Shown here: one piece after another, positions 1 through 8,963 of the stretch | Numbering within the stretch: the first letter of the stretch is position 1 | How the letters are laid out: each line of letters starts with the position of its first letter | Assembly (NCBI GenBank): GCA_000648925.1 | Contig: JFHF01000022.1 | Coordinates: 55,098-119,097, forward strand | Source: Caballeronia jiangsuensis | GTDB lineage: Bacteria; Pseudomonadota; Gammaproteobacteria; Burkholderiales; Burkholderiaceae | Direction of reading: 5' to 3' | Length of the DNA stretch: 64,000 bases | Made by a program: the position numbers and the translations under genes | Notes under the pieces: model-generated | The model's input: only the letters and a program-made list of their open reading frames with translations | Database searches by the model: none | What the model was told of the DNA's origin: nothing

Positions 1-626
1 ACGATCGGACCGACGAGCGCGAACGGCTTGCCCTGCGGCTTCTTCAGAAAGCCGATGGCGGCTTGCGCGGCATCGGTGAACATCGCGTCGATGCGGCCCG
101 CGACGAGATCGGCCTCGACCTGTTCCTCATCGGCGTAAGGCACGACGGTCACGCCTTGCGGCTCCCACTTCACCTTCGCGTAACGCTCCTGCACCGTGCC
201 CTGCTCCACGCCGACGCGCTTGCCTTTCAGCGCCTGCGGCGTCGGCAGGATGCCGGAGCCCGCGCGCGCGACGAGTTGTGCGTGGGTGTCGTAGAGCGGC
301 TCGGTGAAGTCGATCTGCTTCAGGCGCTCTTCGGTGATGCCCATGTCGGACAGCACGGCGTCGAACTTGCGGGCCTTCAGGCCGGGAATCATGCCGTCGA
401 AATTGTTTTCGACCCACACGCACTTGACCTTCATCTGCGCGCAGAGCGCATTGCCGAGGTCGATATCGAACCCGGCGAGCTTGCCGTCGGCCTGCTTGGA
501 TTCGAACGGAGGATAGGAGGGATCGACGGCGAAGCGGATTTGCGTGATCTCTTTGGCGTGCGCCGAGAACGAAACGGCGGCGAGTGCGGCAAGCATCGCG
601 AGCGATGCGGACTTCTTGAATGACAT
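1..626 (-). CDS. Polar amino-acid ABC transporter substrate-binding protein (3' end cut by window edge)
   Basis: This is a periplasmic solute-binding protein of the HisJ/ArgT (SBP family 3) type that delivers a polar or basic amino acid to an ABC permease. About 208 residues are visible and the C-terminus lies outside the window. The start is ATG at 626 and gives a good Sec signal peptide (residues 1-24, cleavage after SAHA). The mature part has the family pattern DPSYPPFES, then GFDIDLGNALC, then a FDAVLSDMGIT-like motif. The permease and ATPase genes would lie to the left and are not seen. The exact ligand cannot be read from this part. Confidence 0.85.
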   Translation of the reverse strand, partial: MSFKKSASLAMLAALAAVSFSAHAKEITQIRFAVDPSYPPFESKQADGKLAGFDIDLGNALCAQMKVKCVWVENNFDGMIPGLKARKFDAVLSDMGITEERLKQIDFTEPLYDTHAQLVARAGSGILPTPQALKGKRVGVEQGTVQERYAKVKWEPQGVTVVPYADEEQVEADLVAGRIDAMFTDAAQAAIGFLKKPQGKPFALVGPI

Positions 627-728
627 GTTTTCCTTCGGGACTTTCGATGAGACGGCGAAACATCGCGCGCAGCCGCGCGAAAAACCGTGAATGGTATCAA
701 ACGCCCACGGTTCGCCGCGCGACGCCCA

Positions 729-1823
729 TCAAGGCACGACCGAAAGAAACAGGAAAGCCGCGAATATCACGAGATGCACGACGCCTTGCAAAACAGTCGA
801 GCGTCCTGTGCCGAGCGTGATGACGGACACGATCAGCGTGAGCGCCAGCATGACGATTTCCTTGGGCGCGAGCCCGAGCGAAATGGGCTGGCCGATGAAG
901 ATCGACACGACCGCGACCGTCGGAATCGTCAGGCCGATGCTCGCGAGCGCCGAGCCGAGCGCGAGATTCAGGCTCGTCTGCAGCCGGTTCAGGCGCGCCG
1001 CGCGCACGGCGGCGAGACCCTCGGGCAGCAGCACGAGCGCGGCGATCACGACGCCGACCACGGCTTCCGGCGCGCCCGCCGCCGCGACGCCCGCCTCGAC
1101 CGCCGGCGACAGCAGCTTCGCGAGCCCGACCACCGACACGAGCGACAGCATGAGGAACCCGAGCGCGAGCCACGCCTCGCCGTTGCTGGGCGGGGGCGCG
1201 TGCGGCGCTTCGTCTTCGTCGGGCGTGTTGGCGGCGATCGGCGGCGTGAACGGCAGGAAGTAATCGCGATGGCGGATCGTCTGCACGAACACGAACGTCA
1301 CGTACAGCACGAGCGAGATCACGCCGACGAAAATCAGTTGCGAAGTCGAAAGCGCCGGTCCGACAACCGTGCTCGTGAAATTCGGCAAGACGAGCGTGAG
1401 CACGGAAAGCGCGCAGAGAATCGCGAGCGCGGCGGCCGCGCCTTGCAGTTGAAAGTCCTGTACGTGATGCCGCAAGCCGCCGATCAGGAGACACAGGCCG
1501 ACGATCCCGCAACCGCAGATCATGATCGCCGCGAACACGGTATCGCGCGGCAGTCCGGCCTTTTCGGGGCCGCCCGAGAGCATCACGGAGACGATCAGCG
1601 CGACCTCGATCACCGTGACCGCGATCGCGAGCACGAGCGTGCCGAACGGCTCGCCGACACGGTGCGCCACCACTTCCGCGTGATGCACGGCCGCGAACAC
1701 CGCGAACGCGAGCGCAATGGCAGCGAGCACGATCATCGCGGTGTTGTGGATGAACGCGGCGCCGGCCAGCACGACGAGCGCGAGAATCGGGGTGGCGAGG
1801 GTCCAGTCCAGCTTGAATTTCAT
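729..1823 (-). CDS. chaA: ChaA-like calcium/cation:proton antiporter
   Basis: This inner-membrane antiporter of the Ca2+/cation exchanger (CaCA) superfamily has 364 residues and about eleven hydrophobic segments. It has the two internal repeats typical of the family. The first carries GEPFGTLVLAIAVTVIEV around residues 57-74, with an acidic residue (Glu73) in the membrane. The second carries LLPEGLAAVRAARLNR near residue 270, followed by an LALGSALASIGLTIP stretch. The ATG at 1823 is chosen because GGAG lies 5 bases upstream and homologues start at this hydrophobic segment. An upstream in-frame start at 1889 would only add a basic, unconserved leader. It is expected to extrude Ca2+, Na+ or K+ in exchange for protons; ion specificity is inferred from the family. 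Confidence 0.85.
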   Translation of the reverse strand: MKFKLDWTLATPILALVVLAGAAFIHNTAMIVLAAIALAFAVFAAVHHAEVVAHRVGEPFGTLVLAIAVTVIEVALIVSVMLSGGPEKAGLPRDTVFAAIMICGCGIVGLCLLIGGLRHHVQDFQLQGAAAALAILCALSVLTLVLPNFTSTVVGPALSTSQLIFVGVISLVLYVTFVFVQTIRHRDYFLPFTPPIAANTPDEDEAPHAPPPSNGEAWLALGFLMLSLVSVVGLAKLLSPAVEAGVAAAGAPEAVVGVVIAALVLLPEGLAAVRAARLNRLQTSLNLALGSALASIGLTIPTVAVVSIFIGQPISLGLAPKEIVMLALTLIVSVITLGTGRSTVLQGVVHLVIFAAFLFLSVVP

Positions 1824-2105
1824 CGGCGCTCCGGGCGGATCGGGTGAATGGGATCGTCGGCTCATGCGATGTAACCGCAAGGTCTGCAAAAACGCGCCGA
1901 ATGAATCGGACCCGCTCGGGCGCCGCGCGTGCGGAGAGATTACCGTGACAAAGGGCCGCAGACCATCGGCATGATAGCGAAAACGCGGCGTCGCGCGCTC
2001 GCCCGCGTGCGTGGATGCACGCGCGCAATGGTCGGAGGGTGGTGGCTTAGGCGGCTGGTTGCACGCAAGGCCGCTCGAAGGAACGGCCCTGCGCGCCGGA
2101 TGCGG

Positions 2106-3422
2106 TCACTCGGCGCCGCTTTCCCGGAAGTAGAGACGGCGCGGCAGGCCCCAGACGATCAGCATCGCGCCGAGCAGGCATGCGAACGCGATCGCATAGA
2201 GGCCGGGCGTCGCGCTGCCCGTCATCGTCTTCACCTTGCCGACCATGTACGGGCTGATGATGCCGCCGAACTGCCCCACCGAATTGATCAGCGCGATGCC
2301 GCTCGCCGCCGCGATGCCGGTGAGAAAGCGCGTCGGCAGAATCCAGAACAGCCCGAGCGACGTGATGATGCCGGTCGCCGCGATCGTGAGGCCGATCACG
2401 AGCATCACGGTATTGCCCGGAAAGAAGCCGCACAGCACATAGCCGACGGTGCCCGCGAGCGCGCAGGCGCCGAGGTGCCAGCGCCGCTCGCCGGTGCGGT
2501 CCGAGTGTCTGCCGATCAGAATCATGCCGATGCCCGCGACCGCGTAAGGCAGCATCGAAATCAGGCCGATCTTGAACGGATCGCTCGTGCCCGCCGTTTT
2601 GACGAGCTGCGGCATCCAGAAGACGAGACCGTAGATGCCCATTGCGAGGAACAGGTAGATGAGCGCCATCACGAGCGTGACGGGCTCGCTGAACGCGGCC
2701 TTCAGCGAATGCACTTCGCCGACTTTCGGATCGCGTGCGAGTTGCGCCTTGAGCGCGCGCTTTTCGTCGGCATCGAGCCAATTCGCGTGATCGACGTCGT
2801 CATCGACGAAAGCGAGCACGACGAAGCCGAGCAGCACCGACGGAATGCCTTCGAGCAGAAAGAGCCATTGCCAGCCGGGCATGCCGTTGAGACCGTCGCA
2901 GAACTTCATGATCGCGCCCGACAGCGGACTGCCGATGATCCCGCACAGCGCGATCGACGCCATGAAGAACGAATTGATGCGCCCGCGCCGCGACGACGGA
3001 AACCACTTCGTGAAGAAGTACAGCGCGCCCGGCACGAAGCCCGCTTCGAGCGCGCCGATCAGAAAGCGCAGCACATAGAACCAGGTTTCGGTGTGGACGA
3101 ACATCATGCACGCCGACGCGATGCCCCACGTGATCATGATGCGCGCAATCCAGCGCTTCGCCCCGACGCGATGCAAGACGATATTGCTCGGCACCTCGAA
3201 CAGAAAATAGCCGACGAAGAACACGCTCGCGCCGAAGCCGTACATCGCGTCGGAGAAACCGAGTTCGCTTTGCATCTGCAGCTTTGCGAAGCTGATGTTG
3301 ATGCGGTCGAGATACGAGAACACGAAACACGCGACGAAGAGCGGCACGAAACGCCAGAACACCTTGCGGTAAATCTGGGCGTCGTCGTGCGCGACGTCGC
3401 GCGGGGCGGCGATGGAATCCAC
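2106..3422 (-). CDS. MFS transporter, anion:cation symporter family (sugar-acid/tartrate type)
   Basis: This 438-residue, 12-helix major facilitator belongs to the ACS group, whose members import hexuronates, galactonate, tartrate or similar organic acids by proton symport. Visible marks are YLDRINISFAKLQMQ near residue 38, FEVPSNIVLHRVGAK near residue 75, and the cytoplasmic basic loop TKWFPSSRRGRINSF near residue 150. The start is GTG at 3422, preceded by AAGGAG with 6-base spacing. It is the last gene of the FAH-SDR-MFS set (34 bases after the SDR), which suggests it imports the sugar acid degraded by those enzymes. Confidence 0.85.
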   Translation of the reverse strand: MDSIAAPRDVAHDDAQIYRKVFWRFVPLFVACFVFSYLDRINISFAKLQMQSELGFSDAMYGFGASVFFVGYFLFEVPSNIVLHRVGAKRWIARIMITWGIASACMMFVHTETWFYVLRFLIGALEAGFVPGALYFFTKWFPSSRRGRINSFFMASIALCGIIGSPLSGAIMKFCDGLNGMPGWQWLFLLEGIPSVLLGFVVLAFVDDDVDHANWLDADEKRALKAQLARDPKVGEVHSLKAAFSEPVTLVMALIYLFLAMGIYGLVFWMPQLVKTAGTSDPFKIGLISMLPYAVAGIGMILIGRHSDRTGERRWHLGACALAGTVGYVLCGFFPGNTVMLVIGLTIAATGIITSLGLFWILPTRFLTGIAAASGIALINSVGQFGGIISPYMVGKVKTMTGSATPGLYAIAFACLLGAMLIVWGLPRRLYFRESGAE

Positions 3423-3456
3423 GTTGTCTCCTTGTATTTTTCTGGATGCAGCGATG

Positions 3457-4200
3457 TCAGTAAGTGGCGCGTCCTCCGGACAAATCGAACACCGCGCCCG
3501 TCGTGAACGAGTTCTCGGAGGACGCCAGGAACGCGACCATCGCCGCGATCTCCTTCACTTCGACGAAGCGCCCGCGCGGAATCTTCGACAACATGTAGTC
3601 GATGTGCTCCTGCTTCATCTGATCGAAAATCTTCGTGCGCGCGGCGGCCGGCGTCACGGCGTTCACCGCGATATCGAGCCCCGCCGTTTCCTTGCCGAGG
3701 CTCTTCGTCAATGCGATCACGCCCGCCTTCGCCGCGCTGTACGCCGATGCGTTCGGGTTGCCTTCCTTGCCCGCGATCGACGCGATATTGACGATGCGTC
3801 CGTAGCCGCGCGCGATCATCGTCCTGACGATCGCCTGATTGACGTGGAACGCGGCGTTCAGATCGACGTCGATCACGCGCGACCATTCTTCCGGCGCGTA
3901 GTCCGCGACCGTCGCGTTCGCGCCCGCGATGCCCGCGCTGTGCACGAGAACGTCGATTTGCCCGAAGCCTTCCTGCGTGCGCGACGTGGCCTTGGCGACC
4001 GCATCGCGATCGGTCAGATCGACGAGCACGGTTTGCACGTCGCCCAGACGAGCGCGCGCCTCTGACAACGCGCCTTCATCGCGATCCCACAGCGCGACGC
4101 GCGCGCCGCCTTCGAGCAGACGCTCCGCCACCGCGTAACCGATGCCCTGCGCGCCGCCCGTCACCACGGCCGCGCGATTCGTGAAGTCGTAGCGGTTCAT
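3457..4200 (-). CDS. SDR-family dehydrogenase (probable 2-keto-3-deoxy-L-sugar-acid 4-dehydrogenase)
   Basis: This is a classical short-chain dehydrogenase of 247 residues. The NAD-binding motif TGGAQGIG is at residues 14-21, HSAG at 87-90, and the catalytic residues are Ser141, Tyr154 and Lys158 in the YxxxK arrangement. The start ATG overlaps the stop of the FAH gene by ATGA. In the non-phosphorylated L-rhamnose/L-fucose routes known from Sphingomonas and Burkholderia, an SDR oxidises 2-keto-3-deoxy-L-rhamnonate or -fuconate at C4 and an FAH-family hydrolase then splits the 2,4-diketo product. The FAH-SDR coupling here fits that pathway. The substrate is inferred from context only. Confidence 0.8.
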   Translation of the reverse strand: MNRYDFTNRAAVVTGGAQGIGYAVAERLLEGGARVALWDRDEGALSEARARLGDVQTVLVDLTDRDAVAKATSRTQEGFGQIDVLVHSAGIAGANATVADYAPEEWSRVIDVDLNAAFHVNQAIVRTMIARGYGRIVNIASIAGKEGNPNASAYSAAKAGVIALTKSLGKETAGLDIAVNAVTPAAARTKIFDQMKQEHIDYMLSKIPRGRFVEVKEIAAMVAFLASSENSFTTGAVFDLSGGRATY

Positions 4201-5042
4201 GCGTCCACCGTCCGTTGCCGTTGTTCGCCCAGTCCTTCGATGCCGAGGCGCATGGTCTGCCCCGCGCGCAGATAGACCGCTTCCGGCTTCTGTCCCATGC
4301 CGACGCCCGGCGGCGTGCCCGTCGAGATGACATCGCCCGGTTGCAGGCTCATGAAGCGCGAAAGATAGGACACGATTTCGCCGACCTTGAAGATCATCGT
4401 GGCGGTGTTGCCGTTCTGATAGCGCTTGCCATCGACTTCGAGCCAGAGCGGCAGCTTGTGCGGATCGGGCACTTCGTCGGTGGTGACGAGCCACGGTCCG
4501 ATCGGCCCGAACGTGTCGCAGCCCTTGCCCTTGTCCCAGGTGCCGCCGCGCTCGATCTGATACTCGCGCTCGGACACGTCGTTGATCACGCAATAGCCGG
4601 CGACGTGGCTCATCGCATCGGCTTCGTCGATGTACGCGCCGCCCTTGCCGATCACGACGCCGAGTTCCACTTCCCAATCGGTCTTCTGCGAGCCGCGCGG
4701 AATGCGCACGTCGTCGTTCGGGCCGACGACCGCCGACAGCCACTTGTTGAACACGACCGGCTCGGAAGGCACGGGCAGGTTCGATTCCGCCGCGTGATCG
4801 GCGTAGTTCAGCCCGATACAGATGAACTTGCCGATGCGCCCGACGCACGGCCCGATACGCTCGGACGAAGGCACGAGCGGCAGCGTCGACGGGTCGAGTT
4901 TCGCGAGGCGCGCGAGCGATTCGGGCAGGAGCGCGTCGCCGGCAATATCGCCGATCACGCCGGACAAGTCGCGGATCGCGCCGCTGGAATCGAGAACGCC
5001 GGGTTTTTCCCGGCCGGGCGCGCCGTATCGAAGCAGCTTCAT
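4197..5042 (-). CDS. Fumarylacetoacetate-hydrolase family protein (probable 2,4-diketo-3-deoxy-L-sugar-acid hydrolase)
   Basis: This 281-residue FAH-fold enzyme has the motifs GLNYADHAAES (residues 78-87), WEVELGVVIGK (123-133, carrying the metal ligands Glu124 and Glu126) and CVINDVSERE (151-160, Asp155 the third ligand). STGTPPGVGMG follows in the C-terminal part. The divalent metal and these carboxylates hydrolyse C-C bonds of diketo acids. The start at 5042 (MKLLRYGAPG) matches the family N-terminus; a start at 5090 would add an unconserved leader. Such proteins are often mislabelled ureidoglycolate lyase. With the overlapping SDR and the MFS permease it probably forms a sugar-acid degradation operon. 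Confidence 0.82.
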   Translation of the reverse strand: MKLLRYGAPGREKPGVLDSSGAIRDLSGVIGDIAGDALLPESLARLAKLDPSTLPLVPSSERIGPCVGRIGKFICIGLNYADHAAESNLPVPSEPVVFNKWLSAVVGPNDDVRIPRGSQKTDWEVELGVVIGKGGAYIDEADAMSHVAGYCVINDVSEREYQIERGGTWDKGKGCDTFGPIGPWLVTTDEVPDPHKLPLWLEVDGKRYQNGNTATMIFKVGEIVSYLSRFMSLQPGDVISTGTPPGVGMGQKPEAVYLRAGQTMRLGIEGLGEQRQRTVDA

Positions 5043-5128
5043 GAGTCGTTGTTTCCCTGACGGTTGAGCAGAAGCCCACAATGTAGACAAGCCGCACGGG
5101 CCTGAATAATGAAAGCTGCTGCCGGCGC

Positions 5129-5145
5129 GATAACTTTCCGTTATC
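5129..5145. promoter_or_regulatory. LysR-type operator (T-N11-A dyad)
   Basis: The 17-base perfect dyad GATAAC-TTTCC-GTTATC lies in the 132-base space between the divergent FAH and LysR genes. The core ATAAC-N5-GTTAT fits the T-N11-A LysR-box rule. It ends 29 bases before the LysR start, as expected for an autoregulatory and operon-activating site. Confidence 0.6.
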
Positions 5146-5174
5146 TTCTCGTAGTCCCCTAGCCGCTTTCAGTC

Positions 5175-6113
5175 ATGCTGCCGAATGCCGATTCCATCGC
5201 CGCGCGCCTGCGGCTCAAGCAACTGCGCCTTCTGATCGCGCTCGACGATCACGGTTCGCTGCATCGCGCCGCCGACGAAATGGCGCTCACGCAGCCAGGC
5301 GCGACGAAATCGCTGCGGGAGATCGAAGCCACGCTCGGCGCGACGCTCTTCACGCGTTCGGCGCAAGGCATCCAGCCCAACGAGCTCGGGCGCTGCGTGA
5401 TCCGCTACGCGCGGCTGATTCACATGGACGTCGCGCATTTGCGCGAGGAAATGGCGGGGATTCTGCAAGGCACGGGCGGGCGGCTCGCGATCGGCGCGAT
5501 CACGGGCGCGGTGTCGGGCGTGCTCGTCGATGCCCTCGCGCGCCTGCGTGAACGCCAGCCGGCGCTGACCGTCGAAGTGGTCGAAGACACGAGCGCACGG
5601 CTTCTGGCGCTGCTCGATCAGGGACGGCTGGATGTCGCGATCTGCCGGGCGAGCGTCGCGCGCCAGCCGGATCAATATCACTATGTCGAATTGCGCGATG
5701 AGCCGCTCGCGATCGTCGCGGGCGTCGCGCATGCGCTCGTCGATGCGCCGCGTGTCGAACTGAGCGAACTCGCATCCAGCCGATGGATCGTCTATCCGGC
5801 CATCATGCCGATCCGCAGTCTCTACGAGCGCGAGTTCAAGGAAGCAGGACTGCCGCTGCCCTCGCATCCTGTCGAGACGGCATCGACCATCACGACCGTT
5901 CTGTTGCTGCAACGCGACCCCACGCTCGTCGCGATGATGCCGCTCGACATGGCGAGCTTTCTCGCCGAGCACGGACTCGCGAGACGGCTTGCAATCGCGG
6001 TGCGCTCGCGCACGGAGCCGTATGGCGTCGTGACGAGAAAAGGCGTGCCGCTGCCGGCCCCTGCGCGGCTCATCATCGAAGAACTGACGCGCGAAAAAAA
6101 CGCGGACGGGTGA
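5175..6113 (+). CDS. LysR-family transcriptional regulator of the sugar-acid operon
   Basis: This 312-residue LysR-type regulator has an N-terminal winged helix-turn-helix (about residues 12-72; SLHRAADEMALTQPGATKSL is the recognition region) and a C-terminal periplasmic-binding-like effector domain. It is divergent from the FAH-SDR-MFS genes, and a T-N11-A dyad lies between them, so it very probably controls them in response to a pathway intermediate. The N-terminus resembles the GbpR/PcaQ branch of the family. Its 3' end overlaps the hairpin that terminates osmC on the other strand. Confidence 0.85.
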   Translation: MLPNADSIAARLRLKQLRLLIALDDHGSLHRAADEMALTQPGATKSLREIEATLGATLFTRSAQGIQPNELGRCVIRYARLIHMDVAHLREEMAGILQGTGGRLAIGAITGAVSGVLVDALARLRERQPALTVEVVEDTSARLLALLDQGRLDVAICRASVARQPDQYHYVELRDEPLAIVAGVAHALVDAPRVELSELASSRWIVYPAIMPIRSLYEREFKEAGLPLPSHPVETASTITTVLLLQRDPTLVAMMPLDMASFLAEHGLARRLAIAVRSRTEPYGVVTRKGVPLPAPARLIIEELTREKNADG

Positions 6114-6127
6114 TGTGCCCGTCCGCG
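6094..6127 (-). terminator. Rho-independent terminator of osmC
   Basis: A perfect 10-bp stem (6101-6110 with 6118-6127, 7-base loop) is followed on the minus strand by seven T residues (6100-6094). It terminates osmC transcription and overlaps the last codons of the convergent LysR gene. Confidence 0.8.
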
Positions 6128-6152
6128 CCTTCCTGCTCGATTGCCTGATCGA

Positions 6153-6584
6153 TTACTGAACGAGTTCGGCGTTCAACGTGATCTTCGCGTTGCCCGCGAA
6201 GAGCTTCGACACCGGACAGCCTTCCTTCGCGGCCTGCGCGGCCTTGTCGAACGCGGCTTTATCGGCGCCGGGAATCTTCGCCTTCAGATCGAGCTGGCAC
6301 GCGGTGATCGTGAAGCCCTCGCCGTCTTTTTCCAGCGTGACTGTCGATTTCGTTTCGAGGCTTTCGGCCTTCATGCCGGCCATCTCCAGTTGCAGCGAGA
6401 GCGCCATCGTGAAGCAGCCCGCATGCGCCGCGCCGATCAGTTCTTCCGGATTCGTGCCCGGACCTTCCTCGAAGCGCGATTTGAAGCCATACGGCGCTTC
6501 GTTGAGCACGCCGGTTTGCGTCGAGATGAAACCCTTGCCGTCCTTGATGCCGCCGCTCCATTTTGCCGATGCTGTCTTTTGCAC
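6153..6584 (-). CDS. osmC: OsmC peroxiredoxin (organic hydroperoxide resistance)
   Basis: OsmC reduces organic hydroperoxides with a pair of cysteines. With the GTG start at 6584 the product is 143 residues, the length of E. coli OsmC, and GGAGA lies just upstream of that codon. Visible family features are WSGGIKDGKG, GVLNEAPYGFKSRFE with Arg37, NPEELIGAAHAGCF with peroxidatic Cys57, and EGCPVSKL with Cys123. An in-frame ATG at 6644 would add a basic, unconserved 20-residue leader and is rejected. It is monocistronic, with its own terminator downstream. Confidence 0.92.
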   Translation of the reverse strand: MQKTASAKWSGGIKDGKGFISTQTGVLNEAPYGFKSRFEEGPGTNPEELIGAAHAGCFTMALSLQLEMAGMKAESLETKSTVTLEKDGEGFTITACQLDLKAKIPGADKAAFDKAAQAAKEGCPVSKLFAGNAKITLNAELVQ

Positions 6585-6872
6585 GAGAGTTCTCCAGAGA
6601 TGAAGTGGAACTGCGATGACCGGCGCCGCGCGACGTCGGCGCACGTGTGATGCACGTCTCGATGAACCGCATGCGCCGTGCCCGGCATCGGCCAGGCGGT
6701 TACGTCGAGCGCGTCGTTGTTCATCGTAGCGGATCGCGCGGGCGGGCGCAGGGAGGTTGCGAACCGGTTTATGTCGTTCAGGTTATGCCGATTCGTATGG
6801 TCAAAAATAATCGATTCACTTAGCATCCTGTGACCCGCGAATTTCATCGAAAAGGCGTAAGGCGCACAGCAC

Positions 6873-8213
6873 ATGGGTCCACCAACAGAACGCATTCCCG
6901 AAGACCGCACGCTTCCCGATCACGTCGATGTCGTCGTCGTGGGCGGCGGAATCATCGGCATCAGCACCGCGCGTGCGCTCGTCGACAAAGGCCTGTCGGT
7001 CGCCGTATGCGAAAAGGGATACGTGGCGGGCGAGCAGTCGAGCCGCAACTGGGGCTGGTGCCGCGCGACGCATCGCGACTTGCGCGAACTCGAACTGAGT
7101 CTCAGGAGCCTCGCGCTTTGGCGACGCATCGATGCCGAACTCGGCATCGACACAGGTTTTCGCGAATGCGGCATTCTCTACGCCGCCGACGATGCGAAAG
7201 CGCTCGCCGATCACGAAGCGTGGCTCGCACGCGCCGTGGCACTCGTGGGCCGCGACGCGCTCGATTCACGCATCGTCTCGGCGGATGAAACCGGCACGTT
7301 GATGTCGGGCACCGCGCGGCGCTTCGCGGGCGGCATCTACACACCGAGCGATGGCCGCGCCGAGCCGCAACGCGCCGTGCCCGCGATGGCCGCCGCGCTG
7401 CGCGAACGCGGCGTGAAAGTGCTGACGCCCTGCGCGGTGCGCGGCATCGAGACGAGCGGCGGCGCGATCAGCGGCGTCGTCACCGAGTACGGACGCATCG
7501 GGTGCGCGAGCGTGGTCGTCGCGGGCGGCGCGTGGACGCGCTATTTCGCCGGTAGCATCGGCGTCGATGTGCCGCAACTCATGGTGCGCTCGTCGGTGAT
7601 GCGCACGTCGCCGCTGGAAAACGGCCCCGAAGTCAGCGCGTGCAATCAGGAGATGGGATACCGCAAACGTCTCGACGGCGGCTACACCATCGCCAACGCG
7701 TTTCACAGCTATCACGACATCACGCCGGACAGTTTTCGCCTGCTCGCCAGATTCCTGCCCGCGCTGAAGAGTCAACTCGGTTCGATCAAGCTGGGAATGA
7801 ACGCGCGCTTTTTCGAGGAACTGCGCCGGCCGCGCCGCTGGCCGCTCGATCGGCCGACGGTCTTCGAGAGCCAGCGCACGCTCGATCCCGCGCCCGTCGA
7901 GTCCTTCAACGAAGCCGCGCTCACGGAGTTCCGCAAGCTCTTTCCGGCGCTTGCCGGATTGCGCATCGAACAGGCGTGGGCCGGCTACATCGACGTGACG
8001 CCCGATGCCGTGCCGGTCATTTCCGGCGTGAATGACCGGCCCGGACTCTTCATCGCGACGGGTTTCTCGGGGCACGGCTTCGGTATCGGGCCGGCCGCGG
8101 GCAAGCTGATGGCGGACCTCGTCGCGAACGACGCACCGCTCGTCGATCCGCGTGCGTTTCGTCTGTCACGGTTCTTCGATGGCAGCAAGATCGAGATCGA
8201 CGGCGGCTTCTGA
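6873..8213 (+). CDS. FAD-dependent oxidoreductase, DAO family
   Basis: This 446-residue DAO-family flavoprotein has the Rossmann motif GGGIIG (residues 24-29) and an acidic/basic pair CEKG ending the second strand. SSRNWGWCRATHRDLREL follows soon after, and a C-terminal GHGFGIGPAAGKLMADL motif contacts FAD. The family oxidatively deaminates or demethylates glycine, sarcosine, D-amino acids or gamma-glutamyl polyamines. The RNWGWCR signature appears in a subgroup of uncharacterised proteobacterial members, so the substrate cannot be named. It is divergent from osmC and followed by a separate FrnE-like gene. Confidence 0.82.
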   Translation: MGPPTERIPEDRTLPDHVDVVVVGGGIIGISTARALVDKGLSVAVCEKGYVAGEQSSRNWGWCRATHRDLRELELSLRSLALWRRIDAELGIDTGFRECGILYAADDAKALADHEAWLARAVALVGRDALDSRIVSADETGTLMSGTARRFAGGIYTPSDGRAEPQRAVPAMAAALRERGVKVLTPCAVRGIETSGGAISGVVTEYGRIGCASVVVAGGAWTRYFAGSIGVDVPQLMVRSSVMRTSPLENGPEVSACNQEMGYRKRLDGGYTIANAFHSYHDITPDSFRLLARFLPALKSQLGSIKLGMNARFFEELRRPRRWPLDRPTVFESQRTLDPAPVESFNEAALTEFRKLFPALAGLRIEQAWAGYIDVTPDAVPVISGVNDRPGLFIATGFSGHGFGIGPAAGKLMADLVANDAPLVDPRAFRLSRFFDGSKIEIDGGF

Positions 8214-8278
8214 TCGGTCGCACATGCGCGCGCCGCCCGTCGGCACGCGCTAACATACCGGTTTTGCTTGAGGCTTAC

Positions 8279-8932
8279 ATGGCATCCACGTCTCTTCTTT
8301 ATATCGACGTCTGGTCCGACTTCGTGTGTCCGTTCTGCTATCTCGAGACGCCCGTGCTCGATCAGTTCCGCAACGCGTACGGCGATGCGGTCGAGATTCG
8401 TTGGCACGCGTTCGAGCTGCGCCCCGAGCCCACGCCGCTGGTCGATCCCAACGACGAGAAGCTCGTCGAAATCTGGGAAAACTCGGTCCGCCCGCTCGCT
8501 GAAGAACGCGGCGTGTTGATGCGCATGCCGCCGGTCACCCCGCGCAGCCGCAAGGCATTCGAGACGGCCATGTTCGCGCGCGAATCGGGCCGCTACGATG
8601 TCGTGCATCGGGCGATCTTCAAGGCGTATTTCGAGGAAGGCATCGACATCGGCGATACGGACTCGCTGCTCGATATCGCGGCGACCTGCGGCGTCGATCC
8701 CGAGTTGCTCGAAGAAGCGCTCGATGACGGCACGTACACCGATCTCGTGATCGAAGACGAAGATTTCGCGAAGAAGCTGGGTGTAGGCGGCGTGCCGTTT
8801 GCGGTGCTGTCGCGCGATCCCGCGCCCGGCCAGGAAGCGCCGCCGCCGATCGCGCTGCGTGGCGCCGCGCCGATCGAGCATTTCGAGGCAGCCGTCGGGC
8901 GGCTTTTTCCGGACGGTTTTCCAGGCGTCTGA
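8279..8932 (+). CDS. DsbA-family oxidoreductase, FrnE-like
   Basis: This 217-residue thioredoxin-fold protein of the DsbA/FrnE group is predicted to be cytoplasmic, since no signal peptide is seen. The redox motif CPFC is at residues 17-20 in SDFVCPFCYLE, and the cis-proline loop is VGGVPFAVL near residue 175. FrnE-like proteins act as thiol oxidoreductases in oxidative-stress defence; family knowledge goes no further here. The ATG at 8279 follows GAGG with 5-6 base spacing and is preferred to the TTG at 8264. Confidence 0.82.
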   Translation: MASTSLLYIDVWSDFVCPFCYLETPVLDQFRNAYGDAVEIRWHAFELRPEPTPLVDPNDEKLVEIWENSVRPLAEERGVLMRMPPVTPRSRKAFETAMFARESGRYDVVHRAIFKAYFEEGIDIGDTDSLLDIAATCGVDPELLEEALDDGTYTDLVIEDEDFAKKLGVGGVPFAVLSRDPAPGQEAPPPIALRGAAPIEHFEAAVGRLFPDGFPGV

Positions 8933-8963
8933 ACCGGCTCGGAACCGGCCGTCGCGCGATTCT

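Noticed and set aside
687..1847. 386-residue plus-strand frame opposite the antiporter gene
   Set aside because: Arg/His/Glu-rich composition with no motif; the minus-strand frame encodes a clear ChaA-like protein.
1929..3506. 525-residue plus-strand frame opposite the MFS gene
   Set aside because: Charged, low-complexity shadow of a well-supported transporter gene.
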